A DNA stretch of 64,000 nucleotides. Origin: Prorocentrum cordatum. Taxonomy: Eukaryota > Sar > Dinophyceae > Prorocentrales > Prorocentraceae. The stretch lies in the NCBI GenBank assembly GCA_963575745.1, contig CAUYUJ010015952.1:173501-237500 (forward strand), read 5' to 3'. The position numbers and the translations under genes are program-made. Numbering within the stretch: the first letter of the stretch is position 1; every line of letters begins with the position of its first letter. This document shows, piece by piece, positions 1 through 9,850 of this stretch. The notes under the pieces are model-generated. The model ran no database searches. It saw only the letters and a list, made by a program, of their open reading frames with translations, and was not told where the DNA came from.

Positions 1-11
1 TGGCGGGCGCC

Positions 12-275
12 ATGCTGGAGTCACCCGAGCGGCTCGGTTACGACTACCGGGGCGTAGTGCAACACTACTGCCACGAGCGGATGGATTGGGGCAAGCTTCC
101 GGAAAGGCCTGCTCACGCGTCAGAGTTGCTCCAAGTGCAGGTCTTCATCCGCCATGGGGCGCGGACGCAGGCTTCCGCCAAGACGGCTTGCTGGGCCACC
201 GAGCGTCAGGAGACAGGAAGCTACACGTGCGATCTCTCTTTCATGGAGAATATTGTAGAGGCTTGCGCCGTTAAT
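12..275 (+). CDS. Histidine phosphatase (PXYLP1/acid-phosphatase type), exon 1
   Basis: First recognisable exon of a branch-2 histidine phosphatase, a family that hydrolyses phosphomonoesters through a phosphohistidine intermediate. The translation contains VFIRHGART, the catalytic RHGxR signature near residue 45, followed by a stretch ending SFMENIVEA that occupies the place of the helix after the active-site loop in PXYLP1-like proteins. The frame is open from the left edge, so the N-terminus may lie outside the window; the Met at 12 is only the first one seen. Similarity fades near 275, where I place the exon end without a clear donor site. The second catalytic signature and the middle of the protein are in the exons at 994-1136 and 1317-2092. 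The family call is firm; the substrate (sugar-linked phosphate or other) is not known. Confidence 0.7.
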
Positions 276-379
276 GGTGCCAGCCTCCATCAGAGTGTTT
301 TCGCGATGCCATTGACCACAACGCCGTGCGTATTGGAACCATGTTGGAGGCCAGCTGGGGTCTTTTGGGGCCTTGTCGG

Positions 380-880
380 GGATCATTTTTGGGCCTTTGG
401 GTTTCCATTCGTGGTCTCGGGATCGCTTTGGAGAGTCACAGTGCCGTTGGAGGTCGTCTAGGAACCATTTTGGATGGATTTGGGGGCGTCTTAGAACCGT
501 AATGTTTTTTTTGAGGCCAGCTGACGGCCGGGGACTAGCATGGGGCCACCTTTGGGGCCGCTAGAACCGTCTGCGGCCTCTTGTGCGCCTTCTTTGGGAC
601 TTTATCGGAGGCTTCTGGAGGTCATGTTGGGCTTACTTGGAGCCGAGACGTTGGAACTGAAAACAACATGCGACAATCCATGGGGAGGCCGAGAGTGTTG
701 TACCTCAGGGGCTCGCTGCGATATCATCATGGAGCCTGTTGAGCCATACTGGGCCCACAGCGGACGCTGTCATGCCCTTTATTGGGCTGCCTTGGGCATT
801 TTGGGGAGCCGTCGAGGACACCCTGGGCCGAGCAGGAGCCCCTTCGGAGGCTTGTCGCAGCAACCGAGTCCAGTCGGCGA
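380..880. repeat. Degenerate TCTTGGGGCC tract inside the phosphatase intron
   Basis: The long gap between exon 1 and exon 2 has no coding similarity. It is built of loosely repeated words such as ttggggcc, cttttgggg and gaggc. The same word family makes up 3430-3950, 16690-17740 and 54535-54720, so this is a dispersed minisatellite-like sequence type, here probably intronic. Confidence 0.45.
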
Positions 881-993
881 CTTCTGGTGAGCGTGCCGCC
901 CCTCCCCCCTCCCTGCCGCGGGAGTTTGGACACCCGGGGAGGGGGGGCAGGGGGGAGGGGGACAGCCAAACATCCGCACACTTCCTCGCCCCC

Positions 994-1136
994 CAGCGAT
1001 CGGGGGATCGGCGGACGGTGACGGGCGTGCACGACGCGAGTGGTCCATTGGGGCCCTTCTTCCGGACGGCCTACCTGCCTGGCCGCAACGCGCTGCCAGG
1101 GGGCGGCAACTGCATGATGGGCCAGTTGGTCAAGAC
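994..1136 (+). CDS. Histidine phosphatase, exon 2
   Basis: Begins after a pyrimidine-rich acceptor ending ccccccag at 993. The reading frame gives a segment ending NCMMGQLVKT. In PXYLP1-type phosphatases the equivalent segment ends in a conserved CxMGxLTxTG, so the exon aligns well by eye. The exon is cut inside this conserved motif by the inverted-repeat element at 1137-1311. Joining directly to the sequence after the element restores GQLVKTGF in frame, which is the expected family sequence. This supports removal of the element as an intron. Confidence 0.65.
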
Positions 1137-1311
1137 TGATGGGCCTGTTCTCCACAACCACCACCATAAGTTGGAGGGGGGAGGGAGGTGGAGGAGGAGG
1201 AGGAGGAGGACGAAGAGGAGGAAGAGGAGGAGGAGGAGGAGGAGGAGGAGGAGGGGGAGGACCCTCTCCCCCTCCGACTTATGGTGGTGGTGGTGGAAAA
1301 CAGGCCCATCA
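1137..1311. mobile_element. Introner-like TIR element A in the phosphatase gene
   Basis: 175 bp. The left end reads TGATGGGCCTG and the right end CAGGCCCATCA; the inverted arms run about 45 bp and include a matched CCACCATAAGT/ACTTATGGTGG. The core is a (GGA)n run. It is flanked by a perfect 5-bp duplication, aagac at 1132-1136 and 1312-1316. Excision of the element plus one duplication restores the reading frame and the conserved protein motif. A GT-AG alternative (gtcaag from 1129, aag at 1314) would drop two residues but also stay in frame. It belongs with the elements at 13681-13873 and 60283-60474. Confidence 0.85.
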
Positions 1312-1316
1312 AAGAC

Positions 1317-2092
1317 CGGCTTTGACATGGAGTTCCAGAACGGCCGGCGCCTGCGCGAGGCATACGTGGACCGGGAAGGCCTCTTGCCCAGGGCGTTGGC
1401 GGGCGTCTCCCCGGAGGCCTTCGCGCGGGTATTCTTCCTGAGGAGCACCGACTTTCCGCGCACCCGTCAGTCAGGGATGGCCCTCTTCACTGGCGTTTAC
1501 GGTGACGTGGACACCGGCCGATTGTCACACCTGACGTTGAACACCATGGACTCACACAAAGAGAACATGCTGGTCGAAAATGCATGCCCAGTGGCAGCCG
1601 AGCAGGCCGAGAAGCGTTACTGGGGCGCCTTGGAGAATCAGGAGGAGCTTCGCAGCCTGTGCCGCCAGCTTGCGCCGTCCTCTGTCGGTTCATCCACGAA
1701 GGCTTGCTTCTGGTTTCTCCAGCACCTCATCGATTGCCTCATGTCCAGGGCGTGCCCCACAGTGCCTTTCCAGCCGCACAACTCCACGATCCCGCCAGAG
1801 TTCCTCTCGGATGATGCGGCGCTCTTTCGGCGGGTTTTCGCCGCGGTGGACACCGCGCAGCACGGCTATTTCCGTGCGCTTTCGCGGCTGGGCATAGGGC
1901 CATTCGTTGGCGAGGTGCTGCGGGCTGCACGGGGTGCGTTGAACGGCAGTGCGCCCAAGTTCCTCCTCTTCAGCGGGCATGACACGGGGCCCATGGAGCC
2001 GCTGTGGGCGGCCTTCGGGCTGCGCCCAAGGCCGCCATACTGGCCGCCCTTTGCCAGCATGCTGGTCCTGGAGGTGTGGAACTCTAGCTTGG
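1317..2092 (+). CDS. Histidine phosphatase, exon 3 with catalytic HD motif
   Basis: The main body of the phosphatase. It opens TGFDMEFQNGRRLREAY, continues with FFLRSTDFPRTRQSGMALF (the family's R-S-T..R..QSG segment) and carries FLLFSGHDTGPMEPLWAAFG near its end. SGHD supplies the catalytic His-Asp pair. The frame stays open to a stop at 2173-2175, but similarity stops at LEVWNSSLAS (about 2092). The normal strand that follows LEVW in this family, a YNG-type segment, is found further on at 2480-2660, so a donor probably lies just after 2092. No stop or frameshift interrupts this exon, so the gene may be functional. Confidence 0.8.
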
Positions 2093-2260
2093 CGTCGCGC
2101 ACAATGGGGTGGGGCGAGAGGAGTGGCCTTCTGAGAAGGCAGCGCGGCTTCGCAGAAGGGGTAGGGGCCCGCTAAAAATTGCCTCTCAGGAGGCAGGGGG
2201 GCTTCCATCAAGCCCCGCTGCTTTTGTCGAATATGAAGGGTGACATCAGCATTCACTTTA

Positions 2261-2389
2261 GGAGGTCCGCGCATACTTCTTGGGTCGGCGCTCTACCTCC
2301 TTCCCTGGCACGCGGAGCCAGCTAGGGGCGGCGCCAGAGGCGCCACCAGTGGGGCCCAGCGCAGACCCAAGAAATTTGCGCGGACCTCC
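2261..2389. repeat. Inverted-repeat element in the last phosphatase intron
   Basis: Starts GGAGGTCCGCGC and ends GCGCGGACCTCC. Imperfect arms of about 32 bp, including a matched TTCTTGGGT/ACCCAAGAA, enclose a GC-rich centre. No target duplication was seen. It sits between the exon ending near 2092 and the probable last exon, so it is likely intronic. Confidence 0.6.
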
Positions 2390-2479
2390 GATCATCCATG
2401 CTCATGCAGTCTTTTGCCCCTCCATTCTGAGGAGGCCTCCCTCACGCCCCACCCCCTTCTGCGCGCGGCCAGCCAGCAG

Positions 2480-2660
2480 TGGGCCCCTGACCCGGTGGAT
2501 CTCGAACGGCGAGGTCGCCGGAGACGGCACGGCGCCCTTCGAGAGGTTCGCGCAGCAGGCGGAGTCGCTGGTGCCTGGGCGCGCAGAGTGCGAGGGCACT
2601 GCTGCCTCGGGCCTCCCGTTGCCCTGGTCCCCACTCTTCGTTCTCATCTCGGGGAAGCGT
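2480..2660 (+). CDS. Histidine phosphatase, probable last conserved exon
   Basis: Follows an acceptor-like gccagccag. The frame gives WISNGEVAGDGTAPFERFAQQ then ESLVPGRAEC. This fits the C-terminal pattern of histidine acid phosphatases: a YNG-type beta strand, then a CPFxxF-like stretch and a cysteine near the end. The matching first cysteine is not obvious. The same frame stays open to 3236 but becomes unrecognisable and runs into repeat sequence, so the true stop or a further intron is undetermined. Confidence 0.4.
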
Positions 2661-3163
2661 AGACTCGAGTTTGCCGGAACTCGTGCTTGCCGCCGCTCTT
2701 TGACCCGTTCTGGCGTGGCGCCTTTGGCGACGCAGCTGCGTCGCAGGTCAGCTCGTGAGAGGTTCCGGCGTGGATTTCGGCGGTGCGGCTTCTGGGAGAC
2801 GCTTGCAGCGCGAGCTCGCGTCAAATTTCAGACTCGGCCCTATCATTTTTCTGGCGGCCCCGCCAGGCAGCTTTGGGCCCCCCAAGCTCGAGTCTTACGT
2901 TTCCTCGATCTTCTTTCTGATCGTTCTCGTTCTCGTCTTGCTCGTGGTCCGGTGGGCTCGTCCTCTCGCCGAGCGGGCGCGGGCGCGGGCGCGGGAGAGG
3001 CCCACATCCGAGATCGATTTGCAGTCCCTCGGACACCTGTCCCAGCCAGACAAAAAAGCACGACCCTTGACAAAGCACGCGCAGGGCGCCTGGCAAACTG
3101 TGTGGACGGTTATCGGTGTACACATTGTTCAATCCTAATTCTCCGAAAAGTCTTTGATTTTTT
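2661..3163. other. No recognisable gene
   Basis: GC-rich, with open frames on both strands but no domain I recognise. One + frame contains a short hydrophobic stretch (SIFFLIVLVLVLLVVRW, near 2910-2960) followed by Arg-rich sequence; by itself this is not enough for a gene call. Confidence 0.4.
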
Positions 3164-3291
3164 GGGGGGGGCCAAGATCCTTTATATTTCTAATTGTTCT
3201 ATCCTGGGCCTCTTCCTGGCCACTAGGGGCCAGTAACACTTGGAAACAAGCACAGTTAGAAATGATCACGATTAGAACTGAACGACGTGTA
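3164..3291. repeat. Hairpin repeat, uninterrupted copy
   Basis: A repeat starting GGGGGCCAAGATCC and ending AACGACGTGTAG. It contains the palindromic pair TTCTAATTGTTC ... and, in the second copy, GAACAATTAGAA, plus TTCCTGGCC/GGCCAGGAA, so it could fold as alternative hairpins. A second copy at 19744-19853 is split by the non-LTR retrotransposon and resumes at 26478-26496. This copy therefore shows what that target looked like before insertion. Confidence 0.8.
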
Positions 3292-3429
3292 GTCTGAATT
3301 CTGGTTTCTCCGATAGCCGATGTCCGATGCGGGCACTGGTTGCGCCAAGAGATGTTCCACGCCGTTACGGTCAGGCCCGCTTGTTGAGATTTTCAGTGGA
3401 GAGGGATGCACAGGGATCTCATCCTTGGC

Positions 3430-3950
3430 CGTGGGCATGAGGCCTTTTCCAGGCTTCTTAGGGTCCCGTGGAGCCTCGGAGCCTCTTGGGGCTTCTTGGG
3501 GGGGTTTGTGGGGCCAATGGGGGCCTGGCGGGGGCATTCCTGCTGTCCGCGGGGCATGTTGTGGGGAAAAGGATTGGAATTTCAGTTTGGGTTTCCCCTC
3601 TTGGGGCCCCTCTCGGGGCCCAAGAGGGCCCTCTCCTCTTGGGCTCTCCTGGGCCGTCTTGGCCCCCTCTCGGGGGCCTCCTGGCCCGTCTTGGGACAAT
3701 CTTGGGAGGCTCTGGGGCCTTCTTGGAGCGTTGGAAGCACGAAAGGCGAGACTGCTCAAATCCTTGAAACACTCCGGGGACGTCAAGGACTTTGGCCGCT
3801 TGGTGCCTTTTTTAGGATCCTCTTGACGCCCTCTAAAAGCGTCTTGGGAGCCTCATTGGGCCAGCTTCAGTTCCTCCTGGGCGTCTTGGAACGCCGTTGG
3901 GCTGTCTCGGGGCAATCCTGGACCGTCTTGGACACTTCCTGGGACGGCAT
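3430..3950. repeat. Degenerate TCTTGGGGCC tract
   Basis: Dozens of loosely spaced cttggggcc, ctcggggcc and gggcctc words with no regular period. Same sequence type as 380-880, 16690-17740 and 54535-54720. Long open frames across it in several frames are composition artefacts. Confidence 0.55.
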
Positions 3951-3954
3951 CGGG

Positions 3955-4077
3955 GGTGCCGGGCGGCAGGTCGCGCTCAAGATGATGTTCAACTCGAACG
4001 CCATAGCGCTGATCGGGCTGGCGGAGGAGCTGGGGCCTTACACCGACATCCTCCCGACAGGACCGCAGGAGGAGTAA
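3955..4077 (+). CDS. Possible terminal exon, function unknown
   Basis: The sequence abruptly leaves the repeat tract and gives a non-repetitive peptide, VALKMMFNSNAIALIGLAEE followed by LGPYTDILPTGPQEE and a stop at 4075-4077. Composition and amphipathic pattern look coding, and the upstream boundary ggtgccgggcggcag could be an acceptor. I do not recognise the family and see no partner exon nearby, so this may be the last exon of a gene whose rest is lost. Confidence 0.25.
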   Translation, partial: GAGRQVALKMMFNSNAIALIGLAEELGPYTDILPTGPQEE

Positions 4078-4083
4078 GAGCAG

Positions 4084-4222
4084 CAGAATGAAGAGGATGA
4101 AGAGGAGGAGGAGGAGGACAGGAGGAGGAGGAGGACGACCCTTGAACTCTGGAGGTATTGGCGCTCCTCTTCCTCCTCCTCCTCCTACTCCTCCTCCTTC
4201 TCCTCCTCCTCCTCCTCTCTAC
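4084..4222. repeat. GGA-then-TCC microsatellite, inverted
   Basis: A (GGA)n run at 4091-4137 is followed after about 30 bp by a (TCC)n run to 4222, so the two can pair as a hairpin. No TGATGNGCC ends were found around it, so it is not placed in the introner-like family. Confidence 0.6.
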
Positions 4223-4795
4223 ATCGCACTCCCTGGCACATCACTCCTCCTCTCAGCAACACCGAAGGTGTTGGTTGGACGGTGCGGTCGTTTTGCAGGA
4301 GACTCCCTCACCATTCTCGACCTCGAAGCTTCACATTCCCAACACTGATGCGGATTGGGGGGGGGTGTTTTCAAACTATGGTTCGCGCCCTTGCACAGTC
4401 GTGTTACAAGCTTCATGCAGGCACACGGATGCAGGACGAATATTCAACATGTGGTTGCCGGTTCGATTCCCCGCTCACTCGTCTTAAACATTTCAGAGAG
4501 TCAGAAGAACGGAGGGTGGTTCCTTTTCGAAATGGGGCTCGCCCTGAGATTACCTAAAAACGTACGACACGGTGTGCCATATCATGCAACAGTTGTTACG
4601 TTTGTGGAGGGCACCCCCTTTTCAAGACGGGGCTCTCGTTGGACACTTCGTTTAACTTTTCGGTCCTGCCTATTCGCGTTCCTCCTGGTAGTTCTTTTTC
4701 ACACCGGGGCTCCCGCCTGAATAGCGGGCCCATGGGGCACTCGTCTATTTACGGGGAGTTTCCCTCAGGGAAGCGAGGGCGCCAGCAGGGGCGGG
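4223..4795. other. No recognisable gene
   Basis: Moderately GC, no domain recognised. An isolated tRNA-like T-arm word (GGTTCGATTCC, near 4460) was considered and rejected because its stem does not pair. Confidence 0.4.
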
Positions 4796-4899
4796 AGGGT
4801 GTATGACAGCATCCCTGACGAATCCTGGGTTTACTCTGGTCCTCTTCTTCCTCCTCCTCGTCCTCCTCCTCCTCCTCCTCCTCCTCCTCCTCCTCCTCC

Positions 4900-4919
4900 C
4901 CGTAGCCATTTGGCTCAAG
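4900..4919 (+). other. Relict dinoflagellate spliced leader
   Basis: Twenty bases reading CCGTAGCCATTTGGCTCAAG, identical to the conserved dinoflagellate spliced leader except for one missing T in its run of four. A genomic spliced leader directly before a gene is the known mark of a trans-spliced mRNA that was reverse transcribed and reinserted. It lies about 90 bases before the first Met of the EF-hand gene below and directly after a (CTC)n tract. Confidence 0.75.
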
Positions 4920-5011
4920 CCGCCGCGGGGCCCGAGCGGGGCCCGTGGCGGGGCGCGATTCGCAGCGGCGCAGCCCCGCCGAGCTGCAATGGCTGCCGCC
5001 TGGGAGCGCTG

Positions 5012-6776
5012 ATGCTGCAGCTGGTCGTCGGCTCCACCGTCATCGGCCGCATCGGCCGCGACGTGCGATCCTTCGCCGAGGACTTTGGCGACCTGACCAA
5101 GCTGGCGGTCGTGATCTTCGACGATGTCGGCTCCGTCTGCCTTTGGATGGGGGTTGGAAGGCCCGCTGGACCAGAGGGTGGCGAGGGCCATGGTGCTGGA
5201 CATGCGGCAGGAGGTGCGCATGTACCATGGCCAGGAGCTGTGGTGGCTCGAGCACAAGCACAAGAGGCCCAGGACTCCGCCGCGGATGACGGCGGCATCT
5301 TCGAGGCCAACGGTGGATGCAGGCGGGAGGGTGCCCTCGGAGTCGCGCTCCCCGATCCGCCGCAGGCACTGGGTCAACACCAACGGGAGGACGAAGAAGA
5401 AGGAGAAGCGGAAGAAGCAGACGAAGGAGGAGAGCGTGCAGCCCACGGCGCACCCCACGGTGCTGCTTGGCTTCGCGCAGATGCGGCGCCTGCTCGCCAG
5501 GAAGCTGTTCGAGGCGCAGAAGAGGGTGAAGCTCGAGGCCGGCGAGGCCCCCTGGGCTCACCTGCTGGCGTTCGGGCGCTGGGCGCTCCTCGGCTGCATG
5601 AAGGAGCAGGTGAGCGCCGCCCACCTCCAGACGGATCTAGATCGGCTGCTCGGTCCGTGCTTCGCCGCCTAGCGGAGCTGGACGTGGACGACAATGGCTT
5701 CGTCACAGTGGCGGAGATACGCCTGCTGTTCGCCCAGATGGAGGCCTGCGTCCGTGGCAAGGGCGAGGAGGACCTGGTGCCCCACCTTGAGGTGTTTCAG
5801 GGCACTTTGCTCGACAGCTACGGCGTGGACCTCGAGGAGTACGACGTGAGCGTGCAGCACGACGTCGATGGCGACGTGAAGATGCTGCACGATGGCCTGG
5901 GGCCCCCCGCTGTGCCTGTCTTCCCCCTCCTGGAGGACGAGTCGGCGGTAAGCGCGGCCCTTGCGGACATTGGCACATATTGACACGCAGACGGAGAGCG
6001 ACGACACGGGCATCCTCAAGGGTAGCGACCTTCAGGACACCGTGTCCCACCTCGGCAGCGCCGTCAGCGAGATCATGGAGCTCAAAGCCACGGCCTGGGG
6101 CTGGAAGCACGAGTTCGACAAGCTGGCGGCCTGGCACGGCAGCAACAAGACGGAGGCGTTCGAGGTCTCAAAGCAGTTCCAGGCGACGGTCGAGGACATG
6201 CTGGGAACCCAGAGCGACACGGACAGCGACAGCAATGGTGGGAAGTACAGCGACGGCGATGACACCGCATGGGAGTTCGAGGTCTCTAAGCAGGTTCAGA
6301 CGTCGGTCGAGGACGTGCTGGGGATTTGCAGCAGGGATGACAACGACGGCGCTGATGGCGCTGACATCGGAGCGGAGTACGAGGCCTCAAAGCAGGTTCA
6401 CGCGACGGTCGAAGACATGTTGGGGCCCCAGAGCGACATAGACAGCGACTGCAGTGCTGCGAAGGGCAGCGACGGCGATGCCATCGCAACGGAGTTCGAG
6501 GTCCCAGAGCAGGTGCAGACGACGGTCGAGGACTTGCTGGGGCCCGACAACAAGAAGGACAGCGACGGCATGGGTGAGCAGAGCAGCGACCCCGTGGACC
6601 AGGGCGCGGAGTGCCTCTTCTATAGCATCCCTGAGGCTGTCCGTGCGGCGGCGACCAAGAGGTTCGGTGAGAATTGGCGCCAGGTCGTCCTGGCCCATCA
6701 GGCGGGGACCTTGCGCTTCGGGCTCCGCGGCGAGCTGCTCGGCGAGGAGAGCGGCGGCGCGCCTCCAGAGGCGTGA
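5012..6776 (+). pseudogene. EF-hand protein with tandem acidic repeats, broken or intron-containing
   Basis: A protein-like sequence spread over three + frames. It opens MLQLVVGSTVIGRIGRDVRS (5012) and moves near 5130 to a frame with ARAMVLDMRQEVRMYHGQEL. Near 5670 it moves again to ELDVDDNGFVTVAEIRLLF, a complete canonical EF-hand loop (D-V-D-D-N-G-F-V-T-V-A-E) that should bind Ca2+. A GT-AG stretch at 5948-5990 (43 nt, phase 0) could join this frame to the last one. The last part carries four imperfect ~45-residue repeats built on EFEVSKQVQTTVEDLLG and acidic Ser/Asp runs, then a stop at 6774-6776. With the relict spliced leader upstream, a retrogene damaged by frameshifts fits. The frame changes at 5130 and 5670 could instead be short introns, but I could not place sites that join them. 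Function unknown. Confidence 0.5.
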
Positions 6777-7131
6777 GGCCTTGTGGCGGGCTCGCCTGGG
6801 TCGGTGGGGCTGCGGTCTTCGCGCCCCTGTCACCCTCGACCCCGCGAGCCCGCTTTGCCTCGCGATGCGATCGTGATCCGAGCTGCTGCGCGCCTCGCCG
6901 CGGGCGGCGGTGGCACGGATAGGCGGTTGGTTCGGCTGGTTGGCGTCGCCGCGGCTGGATCCGCCTCTCTCGGTGTTGGTTCTCGGGCCCTGGCGTTCTC
7001 TCGTCGTCACGCTGGGCGCCCCTCGAAATCCTGGCTGGGCATACGCTCAGCCCTCGGCTCCCTCAGTGGGGGCGACCGCCTCGGTAGCAGGGCCAGCTGG
7101 ATCTAGCCGCACCGTCAGACGCCTCAGACGC

Positions 7132-7304
7132 CTCCTCCTCCTCCTCCCTCCTTCTCCTTCTCCTCCTCCTTTCTCTCCTCTTCCTCCTCCTCCTCCTCCT
7201 CCTCCTCGTCCTCCTCCTCCTCCTCCTCCTCCTCCTCCTCCTCCTCCTCCTCCTCCTCCTCCTCCTCCTACCTATGGTAGTGGTGGTGGAAAGTGGGCGC
7301 ATCA
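7132..7304 (-). mobile_element. Introner-like element C, one end only, inverted
   Basis: The right end, read on the minus strand, begins TGATGCGCCCACTTTCCACC and matches the left end of the element at 13681-13873 for more than 40 bp. It is preceded by the same ten flanking bases (gacggtcaag). A pure TCC run replaces the rest; no opposite end was found. This looks like a rearranged or truncated copy carried here with a scrap of its former flank. Confidence 0.65.
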
Positions 7305-7319
7305 CTTGACCGTCACTTG

Positions 7320-7625
7320 CCTTCTCCTCTTCCTCCTCCTCCTCCTCCTCCTTTTTTCCCCTCCCTCCTCCCTCCTCCTCCTCCGTCTTTCCTCCTCCTC
7401 CTCCTCCTCCTCCTCCTCCCCTCCTCCTCCCCTCCTCCTCCTCCTCCTCCTCCTCCTCCTCTCCTCCTCCGTTCTCCTCCTCATGTTCCTCCCGTCCTCC
7501 TCGGGTCGCCTACGGCCCCAGGGTAAAACGTGCACCTCCTCCCTCCTCCTCCTCCTCCTCCTCCTCCTCCTCCTCCTCCTCCTCCTCCTCCTCCTCCTCC
7601 TCCTCCTTCTCCTCCTCCTCCTCCT
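7320..7625. repeat. Long TCC microsatellite
   Basis: Almost uninterrupted (TCC)n/(CTC)n with T-rich variants, broken once near 7490-7540 by unique sequence. Several hundred bases of strand-asymmetric polypyrimidine. All long frames here are artefacts. Confidence 0.9.
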
Positions 7626-7786
7626 CGCGTGCCCCCCCGACGCCGACGTCGCCCGGGGCGCGCCCAGCCACCATCGCGTGGTTCCTCGAGACCTGCGCGC
7701 CGGACCACCCGCTCACGCGCTGCCTCGGCGTCAGACCTGAGTGGTCCATGACAGGACCTCCCCTCCTCGGTTCGTCTGCTCGCAGG

Positions 7787-7962
7787 GGAGGGAGGAGGAG
7801 GAGGAGGAGGAAGAGGAGAAGGAGGAGGAGGAAGAGGAGGAGGAGGAGGAGGAGGAGGAGGAGGAGGGGGAGGTGGAGGAGGAGGAGGAGGAGGAGGAGG
7901 AGGAGGAGGAGGAGGAGGAGGAGGAGGAGGTGGAGGTGGAGGAGGAGGAGGAGGATAAGGAA
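7787..7962. repeat. Long GGA microsatellite
   Basis: Near-pure (GGA)n purine run, opposite in strand to the TCC tract 150 bp upstream. The two tracts could pair as a very long hairpin or form triplex structures. Confidence 0.9.
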
Positions 7963-8012
7963 TGAATGAATGAATGAAGGAAGCAAGGAAGGAATGAGGG
8001 AGAAGCAGATAT

Positions 8013-8580
<568 letters not shown>

Positions 8581-8690
8581 AGAAGATGAAGTTATGACCA
8601 TTATCCTGATGATGAGGAGAAGGAGGCGGAGGAGGAATAATGGAGGAGGGATAATGAGGTATGATGATGATATTGATGATGCTGACGCTG

Positions 8691-8965
8691 CCATTTTGAA
8701 AACCTGCCACTCCATTATTGCAGCATCTTGACGTTTTTAAGACGAGTGTGCCCGGCGCTAAGGCGAGATCCACATTTTGGCAATGGGCCGCCTTCCACTG
8801 TTGTGCCAGTGGGGTGCTCTTAGGACGAGTGTTCGCGGCGCTAGCGAGAGCCACATCTTGGAAGCGGGATGCCCTCCGTCTTTGTAGCGATGGGGTAACT
8901 GAAGGTCGAGCATGTGCGGTGCTAAGGCGAGAGCTACATTTTGAAACCGGGTCGCCCTCCATCCT
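8691..8965. repeat. 82-bp tandem repeat, about 3.3 copies
   Basis: Units begin with CATTTTG or CATCTTGG at 8691, 8772, 8854 and 8938, and each contains a variant of GCGCTAAGGCGAGA. Spacing is 81, 82 and 84 bp with substantial divergence, so the array is old. Confidence 0.7.
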
Positions 8966-8969
8966 TGAA

Positions 8970-9131
8970 TTCAGCCGGGCTTGTCCCTCTACAGGAGGGA
9001 TAGACGCAAATAGTCCAAAAATAGTCTGGTGACGATTTTGTTGACTATGTTTGAGCATGTTCTGTTTTCTGTTTATATTTTGTTATAGCTTTGGTCCATC
9101 ATCCGCCTGTAGGGGGACCCGCCCGATCTCA
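8970..9131. mobile_element. TIR family element 1
   Basis: About 160 bp. The left end has GCCGGGCTTGTCCCTCTACA; the right end has TGTAGGGGGACCCGCCCGAT. The interior has the family words AAAATAGTCTGGTGACGATT and TTGAGCATGTT. Unlike its relatives at 16073, 56669 and 61049, no convincing 8-bp target duplication is visible. It is non-coding, so a MITE-like element that would need a transposase from elsewhere. Confidence 0.8.
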
Positions 9132-9469
9132 TTCTAGTTGTGGGACGCCTTCCGATCGAAGTTCCTCAGGAGGGAAAAACACACAGACACAATTCATCGT
9201 CGACTTCCAGAAAAGTATGGGAAAATTTGGGAAATTGGGCTGGAAGACGAAAACCCAGAAAATATAGGGAAAAACTGTGGAATCATTGTATTAGTGTGTA
9301 TTTATTTGCGTGTGTCCCTGGGCCCCCTTGGAGTTACCTTTCGAGAGCGGGCCGCCCTCCGTCCGTGTGGCCAGGCTCTGCGTGGCGAGGGAGTCCCTCG
9401 GGCGACACGCCTGGCCCGCCCTGCCGACACGCCGCGTGGTGCGACGAGGAGGAAATATGTCCTCCTCCT

Positions 9470-9562
9470 CGACCTCCTCCTCGTCCTCCTCCTCCTCCTC
9501 CTCCTCCCTTCTCCTCCTCCTCCTCCTCCTCCTTCTCCCTCCTCCTCCTCCTCCTCCCTCCT
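9470..9562. repeat. TCC microsatellite
   Basis: Short (TCC)n block embedded in GC-rich sequence; no TIR ends around it. Confidence 0.8.
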
Positions 9563-9612
9563 CCGAGCCCGCAGATCGGGAGCCATGGCAGGCTCCCAGG
9601 TGAGCGTTTTTC

Positions 9613-9850
9613 TTCATTCATTCTTTTGCCGATCGGCGCGGGCCTCGCACCCCCCCCCCGTCTCCCCCCCCCGTCGTGGAGTAGGTCTCGGCTGTTTTTG
9701 GCGCCTGTTTCGAGCAGGTGGAGTCTCCCCCACAGGACGCACGGTTCCAGACAGTCGCACTAAAGCAGAGGTCCAGAGCCAGACCCCTCCCTCCCTCCCC
9801 TCCCCCTTCCGCCCAGTGTCTAGGCGCCGAACAAAAAACGCTCACCAGGG
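9613..9850. repeat. 240-bp dispersed repeat, copy 1
   Basis: Shares order and wording with 12665-12895: TTTTGCCGATCGGCGCGGGC, a poly-C patch, CGTGGAGTAG, GGCGCCTGTTTCGAGC, AGCAGAGGTCCAGAG and a final CGCCGAACAA. The two copies lie in the same orientation on either side of the satellite-filled element at 10220-12425. They may be remnants of a longer duplication or of an undescribed dispersed element. Confidence 0.7.

Noticed and set aside
4380-4500. tRNA-like sequence with GGTTCGATTCC
   Set aside because: The T-stem does not pair, no acceptor or anticodon arm is found, and similar GGTTCGAAC words at 46507-47350 belong to an inverted-repeat element.
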